From Melitaea cinxia (Eukaryota; Arthropoda; Insecta; Lepidoptera; Nymphalidae), in assembly GCF_905220565.1 (NCBI RefSeq), contig NC_059419.1, forward strand, positions 6,067,326 to 6,131,325: a stretch of 64,000 nt of DNA. The letters run 5' to 3'. This document shows, one piece after another, positions 58,401-64,000 of this stretch. The notes under the pieces were generated by a model that was not told the origin of the DNA, did no database searches, and saw nothing but the letters and a program-made list of their open reading frames with translations. Position 1 is the first letter of the stretch, and every line of letters starts with the position of its first letter. A program made the translations under genes and the position numbers.

Positions 58401-61400
58401 AAACGAAGAAATAATTTACTTGTATACAACGTTAAATAATTATACCAAAAGAAATGACTAGCCTTCAAAGTTTATTAAAACCCCTTCAAATTATAGACAT
58501 CGAAAACATACCAAAAGAAATGTTGGTTTGAAACTGATACAATATCCTTAGAAGTCCTTAAGTTGTTTTCCATTTATTTTAGACAAATAAATAAAAATAA
58601 ATTGTCCATTTTTAATTATATTAATTAGTTTATTTTTACGTAGACGTTATTTTTGTGTATTAAATTTAAACAATGATAAATTTTATTATATAAAATGAAT
58701 TCCAACTAGATGAAAAATCAGTCAAAATACGGGACGAAGCCGTAAAAACAGTTATGACCTAATATCAACAAATATTTATCAAGATCAATTATTAATTATT
58801 TTAACATAATATAATAAATACGACCTTAGAATTATTCTAAGAATACGACTAACTTTACAAAAGCGACACCTACTTCTTATCAAATTGTAGACAACAACAG
58901 ATAATCTCGGCGACCTCTCTATTAGGTACATATTTACGAATGCATGTCGGTGATCGAGCTAAATAGTGTTTCCTATTAAGACTCATGTCTATTTATACTT
59001 AAAGGACGTCCTGGCAATGTATAAGTATTTTAAATGGCACACACATCGCCTTGCCTTCTTGGTCTCTGTTTGATGTCACGGTGTGTCAAGCGATCAGGTC
59101 AATAGAGATAAGGAATGGATTCTCGAAACTAAAAAAACAAGTCTATTTTCCTGTAATATGTACAGGAAATTCCGTAACTATTTAAAACTGTGTTTAATGT
59201 GTATTATGTTTTAATTTACAGTCAACGGCACCCATTACCACTATTAGGATTCCTGTGTCAGGAATCCGGAAACATTGACACACAATACACAAGCAGAAAC
59301 ACCTAGACCAAGGAAACACTTGTATGGCCTTTACAAATATTTTTCATGAACAGGGATCTAAATCGCGACCGCCATCACCAGCGCTGTTACCGCTGCTCCA
59401 ACGCGTCGTGCGTAGCGTACAATCCCGACTAGAAAAAAGGTCAGGCTCAACCAGATCATGTATCTGGACCTGATCCGGATAGAATAAGGTATGCCAGATC
59501 CGGCAAGCTCTATCAGGACCAGGTCTGGTCCAGACTGGAATAGCCTGATGTAAAATATAATCAAGTATGGTAAGGCATACTGGATCAAGACCCGGTCCGG
59601 TCCAGATAAGGACAGCCTGATGTAAAATATAATCAAGTATGGTAAGGCATACTGGATCAGGATCCGGTCCGGTCCAGATCACGATAGCCTAAAAGAAATT
59701 ACGTGAACTGAGCCTGAGCCTGAATCGCGCTATCAATGTTTTTAAACGCACTTAGTATATATACAGTTATCAGGACAGTCTAGCAGGGAGTCCATTTCTA
59801 CACGGTGGAGCAGTCATAAGTAGTAGGAAGTAGTTAACTAATAGTTAATTATTAGAAGTTAACAGATAGAATAATAGTTAATAATATTATAAAAATAGAT
59901 AAATAAATAATTGATATTTAAAGTAAAAACATAAATAATACATTGGAAAAGATAAATGGAAATAATTATCATAATAATTATGTTAAGTAACATATTTATA
60001 ATATCAAGTCGCTTTATTTTTATTAAACAATTTTTTCAAGAATATACATTCGTGTTTTTTAAAAGGACCGGACCGAACCGGCTGATCAGGATGAGAAAAG
60101 ATTTCCTGATCTAGACCCGATCAGGAAATCTCATCTCATCTTGATTAGGTCCAGATCAGATCCAGAAAAATCTTCTGCGTTACATACCTTATCCGGTCCA
60201 GATCAGGCATGCCCGGTCCGATCCTTCTAAGGAACACGAAAAAGTTTCTACTCGGGATAAGGCACGAATAAAATAAGTAAAGAAAAATGGCATCTAATAT
60301 ATATATAATATATAAAACATCATATTTAATACTACCAGTAAGTCTGTATACATTTCAGTATTACTTTCCAAAGATTTTTAAAAATCAAATATTTTTCATT
60401 TTTTTTTTTTTTTATAGAATTTCGACTAAGCTTCTTCAATGAAATTTATGTGTTTCAATATTTAAGCCCGAAGAAATAGATATAATATGTATGTAAATAT
60501 GTACTTTTGTAAAACATTACCTTCCTTTTAAAGAGTATTTGAGTAAAAATTACAATTTATATATTACACAATACCCATGACCTCAATTGAACTTTATCAT
60601 ACATAAAAATCATATTTTACGACATATTAGTCGGCTATTTACTACATAAGCTCAAATGCCCTTTACGATTACATTTAATATCATTTGAAAGCGTAAAACA
60701 AGCTTACCTCGACTTCGACATATTGTTTTGATAGTATCAATTCTTTTTTAGTTAATTAGCGAAATTTGATAGCGAACATCTAAACACGATGTGCCTAATC
60801 TATAATCTCACCGAAATTTAATACCAGTGGTTGATATGGATTCACATTTCCAACACTTTCATTTGTATAAATAACTAATACTTTATTCATAAACATGAAT
60901 TTATAAATATTTATTATCTTATATTATCTTAAATAAATAAAAGTAAATGTATACACATCTATACAAATAAAGAAAATTGGAGTGTCTGTTTGTAATACTA
61001 AAATAACCGCTTTTTACTAAATGCATACATGGTACATATAGCAAAATAACATTTTTTCATTTAACATTCCCGCAAATCTCTGAAACGGCTGGACCGTTTT
61101 TGACAGGACTTTCACTGACAGATAGCTGATGTAATAAGGAGTAACTTATGCTACTTTTATTTTATAAACTTATTAATTTTATACGTGTGCAAATTGAACA
61201 ACAACTTTGTTGTCAAATTCCACGCGGACAAAGTCGCGGACATAGCTAACATATACTTTTTACCCGACTTTATTAGACATTTATTTCTTTCCTACATAAT
61301 TAGTGGTTGACAGTAAAATGTGAATATGTTACAAATTTTAGTACGAGTATGTAGTATGTATATGTATGTATATGTAGCTCTTGATTATGAATAAGGTTAC

Positions 61401-61919
61401 TATAAGCGTTATAGATAATTTTTTAATATATTCGGATATTCAAGTTTAAAAACGTTAACTCCGTACAAGAAAGCAATAATAAGCAACATCACATTTATTG
61501 CAAACAATTGTTTAGCCATGTTTTGTTGATATCTACGTCATATGTGAATACTTAAACAATCTGTAAATTTCCTATTGCTGGGTCGAAACTTATTTTTCAA
61601 AAAAAAAAACTTAACGTTATATTATTTCTACGAAATATTCTTCACAAATAATTTTATAAAATAATTTTTAACTTCTCGACACAAAATTCTTTAAAGCTTT
61701 TCATATTCATAGTGTGCGTATCGTTCTAGAAATATTATTGCTATTTTGTTTTTTTTTAAGAAGGTTGTCAGTTTTCCTTAAAATAATAAAAGCATTATTT
61801 TTATAAATAAAATAGTTGTACCCTGTTCGCGTAGCTACGCTTTTTTTGGCCGTACCAACTCTGAAACCTTTGTGGGCCATGAACAACACTTTGCCGAAGA
61901 TCATGACATGATCAAATGC

Positions 61920-61962
<43 letters not shown>

Positions 61963-62681
61963 TACACGGACATAGCTAGTATATATACTAGCTATGTCCG
62001 CGACTTCGTCCGCGTGGAATTTAACAAAAAATATATATATATTACGATATTGATACACTTTTTATAATTATTAACAAGTATTTTGCTTATGAAAAAATAT
62101 CACAGATAAATATTTAAAATTATAGGTTCATATAGTTTGGGGCAAATTTTTTGATATATGTCTTTTTCCTAAAAGTATATTCTTCGGTGCGCTATCGATA
62201 TTACTTAAAATAGATCTAACAGGAAAAGTTTTAAAATTATATGAATTTGTATTTAGCAAAACTTAAGATTAGGACCTATATATTCTAAAGTAGAACAATA
62301 GTTCATACAGAAATAGGCATATAATGGCTCAAACTTACACAATAGCTCTTGCAAATGCCTCTACAATTCTGAAAGAGTAATCAAAATTAAAAGTAGTTTC
62401 TTTTTAAATAAAGTAAAACAAACATAATCGTTTGTCAGAAATCAATAACTAATAAGTTCGGCTTATAAAAATCGTTAAATAATAATGTTATTTATAAATA
62501 ACTACATATATGAGTATATTCATTTCACTAATATAATTCTCTTTCGTTCAAGACCTGGCGGCCTTCAATAAAACAAACATTTTATATTTAATCAGCCGGC
62601 ACAATTGTATTAAAACTCACCCTGTACTAAATCCTCCGACGTTATACATAAAATTAAGTTAATCACTATTAAAATTTTCAT
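43284..62681 (-). CDS. Fbln1: Fibulin-1-type extracellular matrix glycoprotein (gene span)
   Basis: 24 exons, all GT-AG with consistent phases, total 3,831 nt and 1,276 residues. Order: signal peptide (about 1-15); anaphylatoxin-like Cys modules with CC pairs (about 22-150); a Glu/Thr/Lys linker and one EGF without the calcium motif (151-209); calcium-binding EGF modules with D-(I/V)-(D/N)-E-C starts (210-535); a Thr/Pro-rich mucin-like linker (536-700); further modules including degenerate ones (727-1142); and a fibulin C-terminal module (about 1143-1276) with SCPISDWDC, STYSYNFITFVSNLFLP and a final IVIVSEYDF. I count 13 DxxEC starts. The anaphylatoxin modules favour fibulin-1/2 over hemicentin, which shares the C-terminus. 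The family is secreted and binds basement membrane partners. The protein is much longer than vertebrate fibulin-1 (about 700 residues). The start was chosen because the ATG opens a hydrophobic signal and splices in phase to exon 2. Confidence 0.93.
44024..44142 (-). CDS. Fbln1: Fibulin exon 23 (C-terminal module, part 2)
   Basis: VDLFSMQGPAWPDSVVNFEL, then RLLKVKASAGVNPANINC. Leaves in phase 2 at GG before GTATGT. Confidence 0.9.
44363..44701 (-). mobile_element. SINE family D in a fibulin intron
   Basis: Full-length minus copy with (ATC)n at its left end. ATATTTTTAT flanks it at 44353-44362 and 44702-44711 (perfect 10-bp duplication). In the intron between exons 22 and 23. Confidence 0.8.
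44871..44991 (-). CDS. Fbln1: Fibulin exon 22 (C-terminal module, part 1)
   Basis: CSRIQRSCPISDWDCLHQP then STYSYNFITFVSNLFLPMGS, the most recognisable fibulin C-terminal text. Donor AGT before GTGAGT, phase 0. Confidence 0.9.
45173..45302 (-). CDS. Fbln1: Fibulin exon 21 (last calcium-binding EGF)
   Basis: DIDECETGEANCGHAEGEVC, then NTRGGFHCHHIDCPLGYRLE. Leaves in phase 2 at ACA before GTATGT. Confidence 0.88.
45483..45770 (+). repeat. Family C repeat, worn copy
   Basis: 'ccttgcagaagattacagct', 'cctcctggggagggtcgggg', 'attagctacggtattcaact' and 'cttaccattgggtgg' follow the order of 26563-26835. Confidence 0.5.
45922..46558 (+). repeat. Dimeric non-autonomous element, family F
   Basis: Near-identical to 19755-20396 over its whole length, with the same two-half interior and terminal 'ccgacttc/gaagtcgg'. 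In the fibulin intron between exons 20 and 21. Confidence 0.65.
46704..46855 (-). CDS. Fbln1: Fibulin exon 20 (GC-rich calcium-binding EGF)
   Basis: DVDECEEWGRVRSRGRLC, CSNTAGSYRCDCPPGYRLGD, SC. Nearly every third codon position is G or C (46 of 50 counted), unlike its AT-rich neighbours. Confidence 0.9.
47374..47588 (-). CDS. Fbln1: Fibulin exon 19 (two EGF modules)
   Basis: Completes one module (ICPYNARC, VNTVGSYRCECTEGFRN) and adds DVDECIETPSLC, CANSWGGYRCYCNRGYRL. Donor AACAG before GTTTGA, phase 2. Confidence 0.9.
48063..48211 (-). CDS. Fbln1: Fibulin exon 18 (calcium-binding EGF and start of next)
   Basis: DIDECERNVSECG, CENFYGGYSCQCPPGHRNIG, then DIDECSYGN. Leaves in phase 0, so the following module is completed in exon 19. 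Confidence 0.9.
48653..48832 (-). CDS. Fbln1: Fibulin exon 17 (linker and Cys loop)
   Basis: 60 codons: YRETPPSYTPDSTIITVGAQ, then YTRLHETGAVVTTCPWGYKL and RACI. No DxxEC. Joins the exon 16 module to exon 18. Confidence 0.82.
49129..49254 (-). CDS. Fbln1: Fibulin exon 16 (calcium-binding EGF)
   Basis: DVNECTTGRASC, CINTDGGYSCMCGVRC. 42 codons, phase 1-1. Donor ACA before GTACTT is less standard but is the phase-1 option that joins exon 17. Confidence 0.82.
49597..49701 (-). CDS. Fbln1: Fibulin exon 15 (partial Cys module)
   Basis: 35 codons: PRVPSWLPLSPGRYNPSQNC, then ELGYIYSSSQRKC. It looks like only the C-terminal loop of an EGF-type module. The acceptor 'ggtccaatacag' and phases fit. Confidence 0.78.
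49747..50006 (+). repeat. Monomeric relative of family F
   Basis: Shares the start ('gtttgctcgcaaacga'), one internal unit and the end ('tagtcggttaaaa') with family F but is only about 260 bp. Touches the fibulin exon 15 upstream intron. Confidence 0.6.
50165..50238 (-). repeat. Family A repeat, middle fragment
   Basis: 'cagagagcacgttaagctat ... ggttgttatcagatag' matches 1387-1442. Confidence 0.5.
50241..50590. repeat. 88-bp tandem repeat interrupted by a SINE
   Basis: 'atagcacttaaataaataat' occurs at 50241 and again 88 bases later at 50329, and a partial third copy starts at 50553. The SINE at 50412-50538 separates the second and third. Confidence 0.65.
50412..50538 (+). mobile_element. 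SINE family D, 5'-truncated copy
   Basis: Covers 'cccgcctgcccagcgtggtg' to 'gctgtaatgataatgatg'. AAAGAACAA flanks it at 50403-50411 and 50539-50547. Confidence 0.7.
50715..50875 (+). repeat. Interspersed repeat, family E
   Basis: 'tagcctatgtcactcctaaa ... ttataatattagtatagata', related to 3655-3832. Confidence 0.5.
50876..51175. repeat. Two family B copies head to head
   Basis: 50876-51004 reads family B on the minus strand ('cggctggaccgattttgacg ... ttaaattccacgcg'), and 51005-51175 continues in the plus sense ('aaaagttattgttcaatttg ... attacaaacagacact'). The joined halves form a foldback. Confidence 0.55.
51218..51409 (-). CDS. Fbln1: Fibulin exon 14 (calcium-binding EGF and Thr/Pro tail)
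   Basis: DINECKNNRYLC, VCINSPGSYKCECKFGY, then LPTTTPKPTTSTEKAKP. 64 codons, phase 1-1. The correct frame differs from the longest open frame here. Confidence 0.88.
51533..51728. repeat. MITE, family G
   Basis: Shares 'gatgcgcgcgcacacc', 'gaaattagctagtcaacgaa' and 'gtacacacacacttttttt' with 34553-34719. Lies in the intron between fibulin exons 13 and 14. Confidence 0.55.
51935..52506 (-). CDS. Fbln1: Fibulin exon 13 (mucin-like Thr/Pro linker)
   Basis: The longest exon (572 nt). About 80 residues of Thr/Ser/Pro with ten-residue units like TTTPRPTTTS, two of them encoded by identical 30-bp repeats (52375-52434). Then a Pro/Arg/Tyr stretch and a normal-complexity end with LHCLNGYERNERGECV. 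Probably O-glycosylated. The Gly/Val-rich plus-strand frame here is its shadow. Confidence 0.88.
52706..52859 (-). CDS. Fbln1: Fibulin exon 12 (half calcium-binding EGF, start of linker)
   Basis: DIDECALKLDNC, CLNVLGSFTC, then Thr/Ser and an acidic Tyr-rich stretch (AYEYEYYDSP). The last Cys pair of a normal EGF is absent. Leaves in phase 2. Confidence 0.85.
52925..53140 (-). mobile_element. RTE-type LINE fragment in a fibulin intron
   Basis: The minus strand reads MLGVSPKDRIRN (53001 down), preceded in a broken frame by text like LKPYVLPVLTHGAKT and ILTKGLVCN. These match the C-terminal end of RTE-class reverse transcriptases ('YGAETW...MLGVSLRDRIRN' type). Stops and frameshifts make it a relic. 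Confidence 0.6.
53340..53468 (-). CDS. Fbln1: Fibulin exon 11 (calcium-binding EGF)
   Basis: DIDECREGTHLC, CINTFGGHECRC, GFELDSGSGSC: a complete module of 43 codons, phase 1-1. Its 5' side carries a short (TA)n run in the intron at about 53509-53528. Confidence 0.92.
53573..53634 (-). CDS. Fbln1: Fibulin exon 10 (EGF, second part)
   Basis: 62 nt. LAKKTCQEGTRIRPGGTICE completes the module of exon 9 and restores phase 1. Confidence 0.83.
53712..53817 (-). CDS. Fbln1: Fibulin exon 9 (calcium-binding EGF, first part)
   Basis: DIDECEESLEVC, VCINLPGAYNC. Leaves in phase 2, so this module is split over two exons. Confidence 0.86.
54023..54172 (-). CDS. Fbln1: Fibulin exon 8 (calcium-binding EGF)
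   Basis: DIDECEETLDDC, CINSHGSYFC, RCAPGFKVNG. 50 codons, phase 1-1. Confidence 0.9.
54424..54636 (-). CDS. Fbln1: Fibulin exon 7 (calcium-binding EGF with Pro/Thr insert)
   Basis: DINECRLPKPPCPKYLC, ENTIGGYTC, then a Pro/Thr-rich insert (KPFTEETTKPTPELGVTPTP) before ICPIGFRAG. 71 codons, phase 1-1. Confidence 0.88.
54717..54881 (-). CDS. Fbln1: Fibulin exon 6 (calcium-binding EGF)
   Basis: DINECAEADDDLC, then VCHNTEGSFKC, with an insert before SCPAGFKRN. 55 codons, phase 1 on both sides. Confidence 0.9.
55737..55914 (-). CDS. Fbln1: Fibulin exon 5 (linker and non-calcium EGF)
   Basis: Opens with an acidic/Thr linker (ELETTTEKKETTTTEKQKEK), then CKANSCDHIC, CECRKGFRL and SC, an EGF module lacking DxxEC. 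Leaves in phase 1, the phase shared by most later modules. Confidence 0.88.
56163..56297 (-). CDS. Fbln1: Fibulin exon 4 (third anaphylatoxin-like module)
   Basis: 45 codons in phase 0. TCCDECTFGRLAGESQGKSG, then CGEPNDDFFSP and YYQCCM. Donor ATG before GTATGA. Confidence 0.87.
56683..56761 (-). CDS. Fbln1: Fibulin exon 3 (second anaphylatoxin-like module)
   Basis: Acceptor 'aatattttgcag', donor AAG before GTAACG. Reads REKDECAAGIKSAVLKQCMA and ends SDIGK. Leaves in phase 0. Confidence 0.85.
57098..57272 (-). CDS. Fbln1: Fibulin exon 2 (first anaphylatoxin-like module)
   Basis: Acceptor 'ttctacttag', donor AAG before GTTAGT. Enters in phase 1, leaves in phase 2. LSETCCKHGETFA, then CTDAGIPEE and CLSSVKSCCEQQL show the CC...C...C...CC pattern. 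Confidence 0.88.
59300..59415 (+). repeat. Family A fragment with tRNA-like end
   Basis: 'cacttgtatggcctttacaa', then 'cagggatctaaatcgcgacc' and 'gctgctccaacgcgtcgtgc'. The middle resembles a pol III B box (GATCGAACCCGCGACC type), supporting a tRNA-related origin. Confidence 0.4.
59422..60258. mobile_element. Non-autonomous element with terminal inverted repeats
   Basis: Left end ATCCCGACTAGAAA mirrors right end TTTCTACTCGGGAT with one mismatch. Subterminal 'cctgatccggatagaataag' mirrors 'cttatccggtccagatcagg'. Inside are a 71-73-bp tandem repeat (59543-59686, each unit starting 'gcctgatgtaaaatataatc') and a 12-bp perfect palindrome (60100-60111 with 60119-60130). No long reading frame. No target duplication recognised. 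Confidence 0.6.
60957..61253 (-). repeat. Family B repeat
   Basis: Minus-strand copy from 'ttagctatgtccgcgacttt' to 'attacaaacagacactccaa'. Uninterrupted, so it shows the native order of 24296-24985. Confidence 0.65.
61925..62035. repeat. AT microsatellite and 34-bp palindrome at a family B stub
   Basis: An (AT)n tract at 61927-61961 is followed by a perfect palindrome at 61967-62000 (CGGACATAGCTAGTATA and its complement), which joins two opposed family B ends. The right one continues to about 62035. Confidence 0.7.
62621..62681 (-). CDS. Fbln1: Fibulin exon 1 (signal peptide)
   Basis: ATG at 62681-62679. Reads MKILIVINLILCITSEDLVQ, a short hydrophobic secretion signal. Donor CAGG before GTGAGT, phase 1. 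A 5.3-kb intron follows. Confidence 0.82.
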
Positions 62682-62699
62682 TTTTATTACTTTGATTTT

Positions 62700-62745
62700 T
62701 GTTTTCCAATTCACATCACTCAAAATTGACACTATATAATATTTA
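62700..62745 (-). promoter_or_regulatory. Fbln1: Possible fibulin core promoter
   Basis: The minus strand has ATTATATAGT at 62740-62731, about 50 bases upstream of the ATG. It is TATA-like, but the region is AT-rich and no initiator was recognised. Very tentative. Confidence 0.2.
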
Positions 62746-63935
62746 TTGTATTAGAAATGTGGTCACTTGGCACGGAACACATTATTTTTGACTAATTCGT
62801 GATACGAGTTGTCTCGACAGAGCCTAAGTCACTTATGATAATAACAGGTCAAGTCATACTGATAACATTTCTGCGCATGTCATCTAAGTGCAGACCGGGA
62901 TCACTATAGTTTGTTATTTGGTAGTTCTTTCAACGTTTATTAAATTTCATTTAAAGTAATCGGAGTCGGATATAGTAGGAGTGTTTAATAATAAACCTTT
63001 ATTAAAATTTAAATTTTATAAACACATTGGTTGCTTAAAACGTGTTATTAGGTATTTATAATAAAAAAATATTTATTTCATTTAACAATTGTTAACAAAC
63101 AAACTGTTTAATTGCACAATATTACTCTATTTTCTATTTTGACAACAACAAAAAGCTGATGGGGAGTTGATACTGAAACTTAAATACAGGTTTATTTATT
63201 AAGTTTGATCAACAGACATCTAGTGAAACTTAACGTACAGAAGAAATAGGATATCCCTTTAGCTAAAAGTTCGATGTAACAAAAAAAAAAAATATATAGC
63301 TACCACAGAAATATTAACATTATTAATTACTTTACTTTTCTATTTTCCTGTTTTGCTGTTTTTTTTTTATTAATAAATTATTATATATTTTTACAATTAA
63401 TTGTTTAGCATGTAGCGGTGCATCGAATGTACAATAAATAACTCATCTTCCTCATTAATTTCAATTACCTCACTATCTTAATCACACATCTGCGAAATTT
63501 TAATAACCATGTTTATGACTATACCTATACTAATTTTTTGACAAATTTAAACTGGCATAAAGTAAAAAAACTAAATAAATAAAAACTAACAACGTAACTT
63601 AGAATCTGATTGTGACAAAAATAACTTTTTATCGCGGTATAGTTACTATTAAAAACAGTTTGTTTCTCATCGATCAAAATTTGACGCTTACATTATTTTC
63701 TGCTCTCTTATTCCTCCTGCTCAGACTGGAAGGAACGTTATATAAGTAATTTTTTTTTATAAAATATATGAAAGCTTACAGCACAAGAAAAGCTACAACT
63801 GCACTATTCAACAAAAGAACGGTAGGCAGGATGAAGTTAATTGAAGTTTTGGAAACAGGGTGTTGGCATTAAACTCCCTCAAGTGCCTACCCTTGTAGAG
63901 TAGCCACTTCTACTAAAATAAAAACGTGCTACACT
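62746..63935. other. Upstream flank of the fibulin gene, no gene seen
   Basis: AT-rich. A less AT-rich patch at about 62760-62930 directly upstream could be regulatory. No coding region. Confidence 0.4.
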
Positions 63936-64000
63936 ACTTTCTACTGCTGTGTGGTTAGGGCATCAAAGAATATAGCCACTCCCTCTCTTCCCGTGGGTGT
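63936..64000 (+). mobile_element. SINE family D, cut by the window end
   Basis: 'tgctgtgtggttagggcatc ... cccgtgggtgt' is the start of the element defined at 24561-24904. Confidence 0.65.

Larger units (their letters stand above)
57273..62620 (-). other. Fbln1: First intron of the fibulin gene
   Basis: 5.3 kb, AT-rich. Holds a family A fragment (59300-59415), the terminal-inverted-repeat element (59422-60258), a family B copy (60957-61253) and an AT microsatellite with a palindrome (61925-62035). No extra in-frame exon is supported. Confidence 0.6.

Noticed and set aside
59300..59415. Candidate tRNA gene
   Set aside because: Only a B-box-like piece is present; no cloverleaf could be drawn and the flanks match the family A repeat.
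59344..59682. Two overlapping minus-strand open frames with repeated WTGPGPDP-like text
   Set aside because: They arise from the internal tandem repeat of the non-coding inverted-repeat element.
62340..62382. Possible extra fibulin micro-exon between exons 1 and 2
   Set aside because: It has acceptor- and donor-like ends, but including it causes a stop or breaks the frame into exon 2, whereas exon 1 joins exon 2 directly in phase 1.

Overview
The window looks like nuclear DNA of a lepidopteran insect (butterfly or moth). It is AT-rich, its genes have many short exons and repeat-filled introns, and it is dense in repeat types I recognise as common in Lepidoptera: copies carrying 'ggtccagccgtttc', a short retroposon ending in (GAT)n, and a 'ccgactt/aagtcgg' inverted-repeat element. 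The species assignment is inference from this repeat and codon landscape; no database was searched.

Two host genes are readable at exon level. (1) A CDC14 dual-specificity phosphatase gene on the + strand (22912-35868): six exons with matching splice phases, everything except the first coding exon. It carries the HCxxGxxR catalytic signature, and the tail ends at a TGA at 35868. (2) A complete 24-exon fibulin-1-type extracellular matrix gene on the - strand (62681 down to 43284). The exons sum to 3,831 nt (1,276 codons plus stop), with signal peptide, anaphylatoxin-like modules, a chain of calcium-binding EGF modules, a Thr/Pro-rich mucin-like linker and a fibulin C-terminal module. The two genes converge, with about 7.4 kb between their stop codons.

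Layout: 1-15 kb has no host gene I can support, only repeats and a decayed jockey-type LINE fragment. 15.2-18.2 kb is a three-exon DDE transposase gene (ISL2EU/Harbinger-like, with a C-terminal SWIM-type zinc finger), broken by one frameshift. 22.9-35.9 kb is CDC14. Its second visible intron (27315-32158) consists almost entirely of a complete Ty3/Gypsy LTR retrotransposon (27367-32073). The two 374-bp LTRs read as identical, the gag and pol frames are open, and a textbook -1 frameshift signal (GGGAAAC, 5-nt spacer, 9-bp hairpin) joins them. The next visible exon (33190-33328) ends at a splice donor that was duplicated by insertion of a SINE. 35.9-43.3 kb is intergenic, with a 146-bp near-perfect hairpin element. 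43.3-62.7 kb is the fibulin gene with many nested repeats in its introns. 62.7-64 kb is its upstream flank, ending inside another SINE copy.

No bacterial-type operons, CRISPR arrays, rRNA or convincing tRNA genes were seen. The most interesting observations are recent mobile-element events inside CDC14 (LTR element and splice-donor SINE), the retrotransposon's frameshift signal, the enlarged fibulin with a coding minisatellite, and several foldback or dimeric non-autonomous elements.
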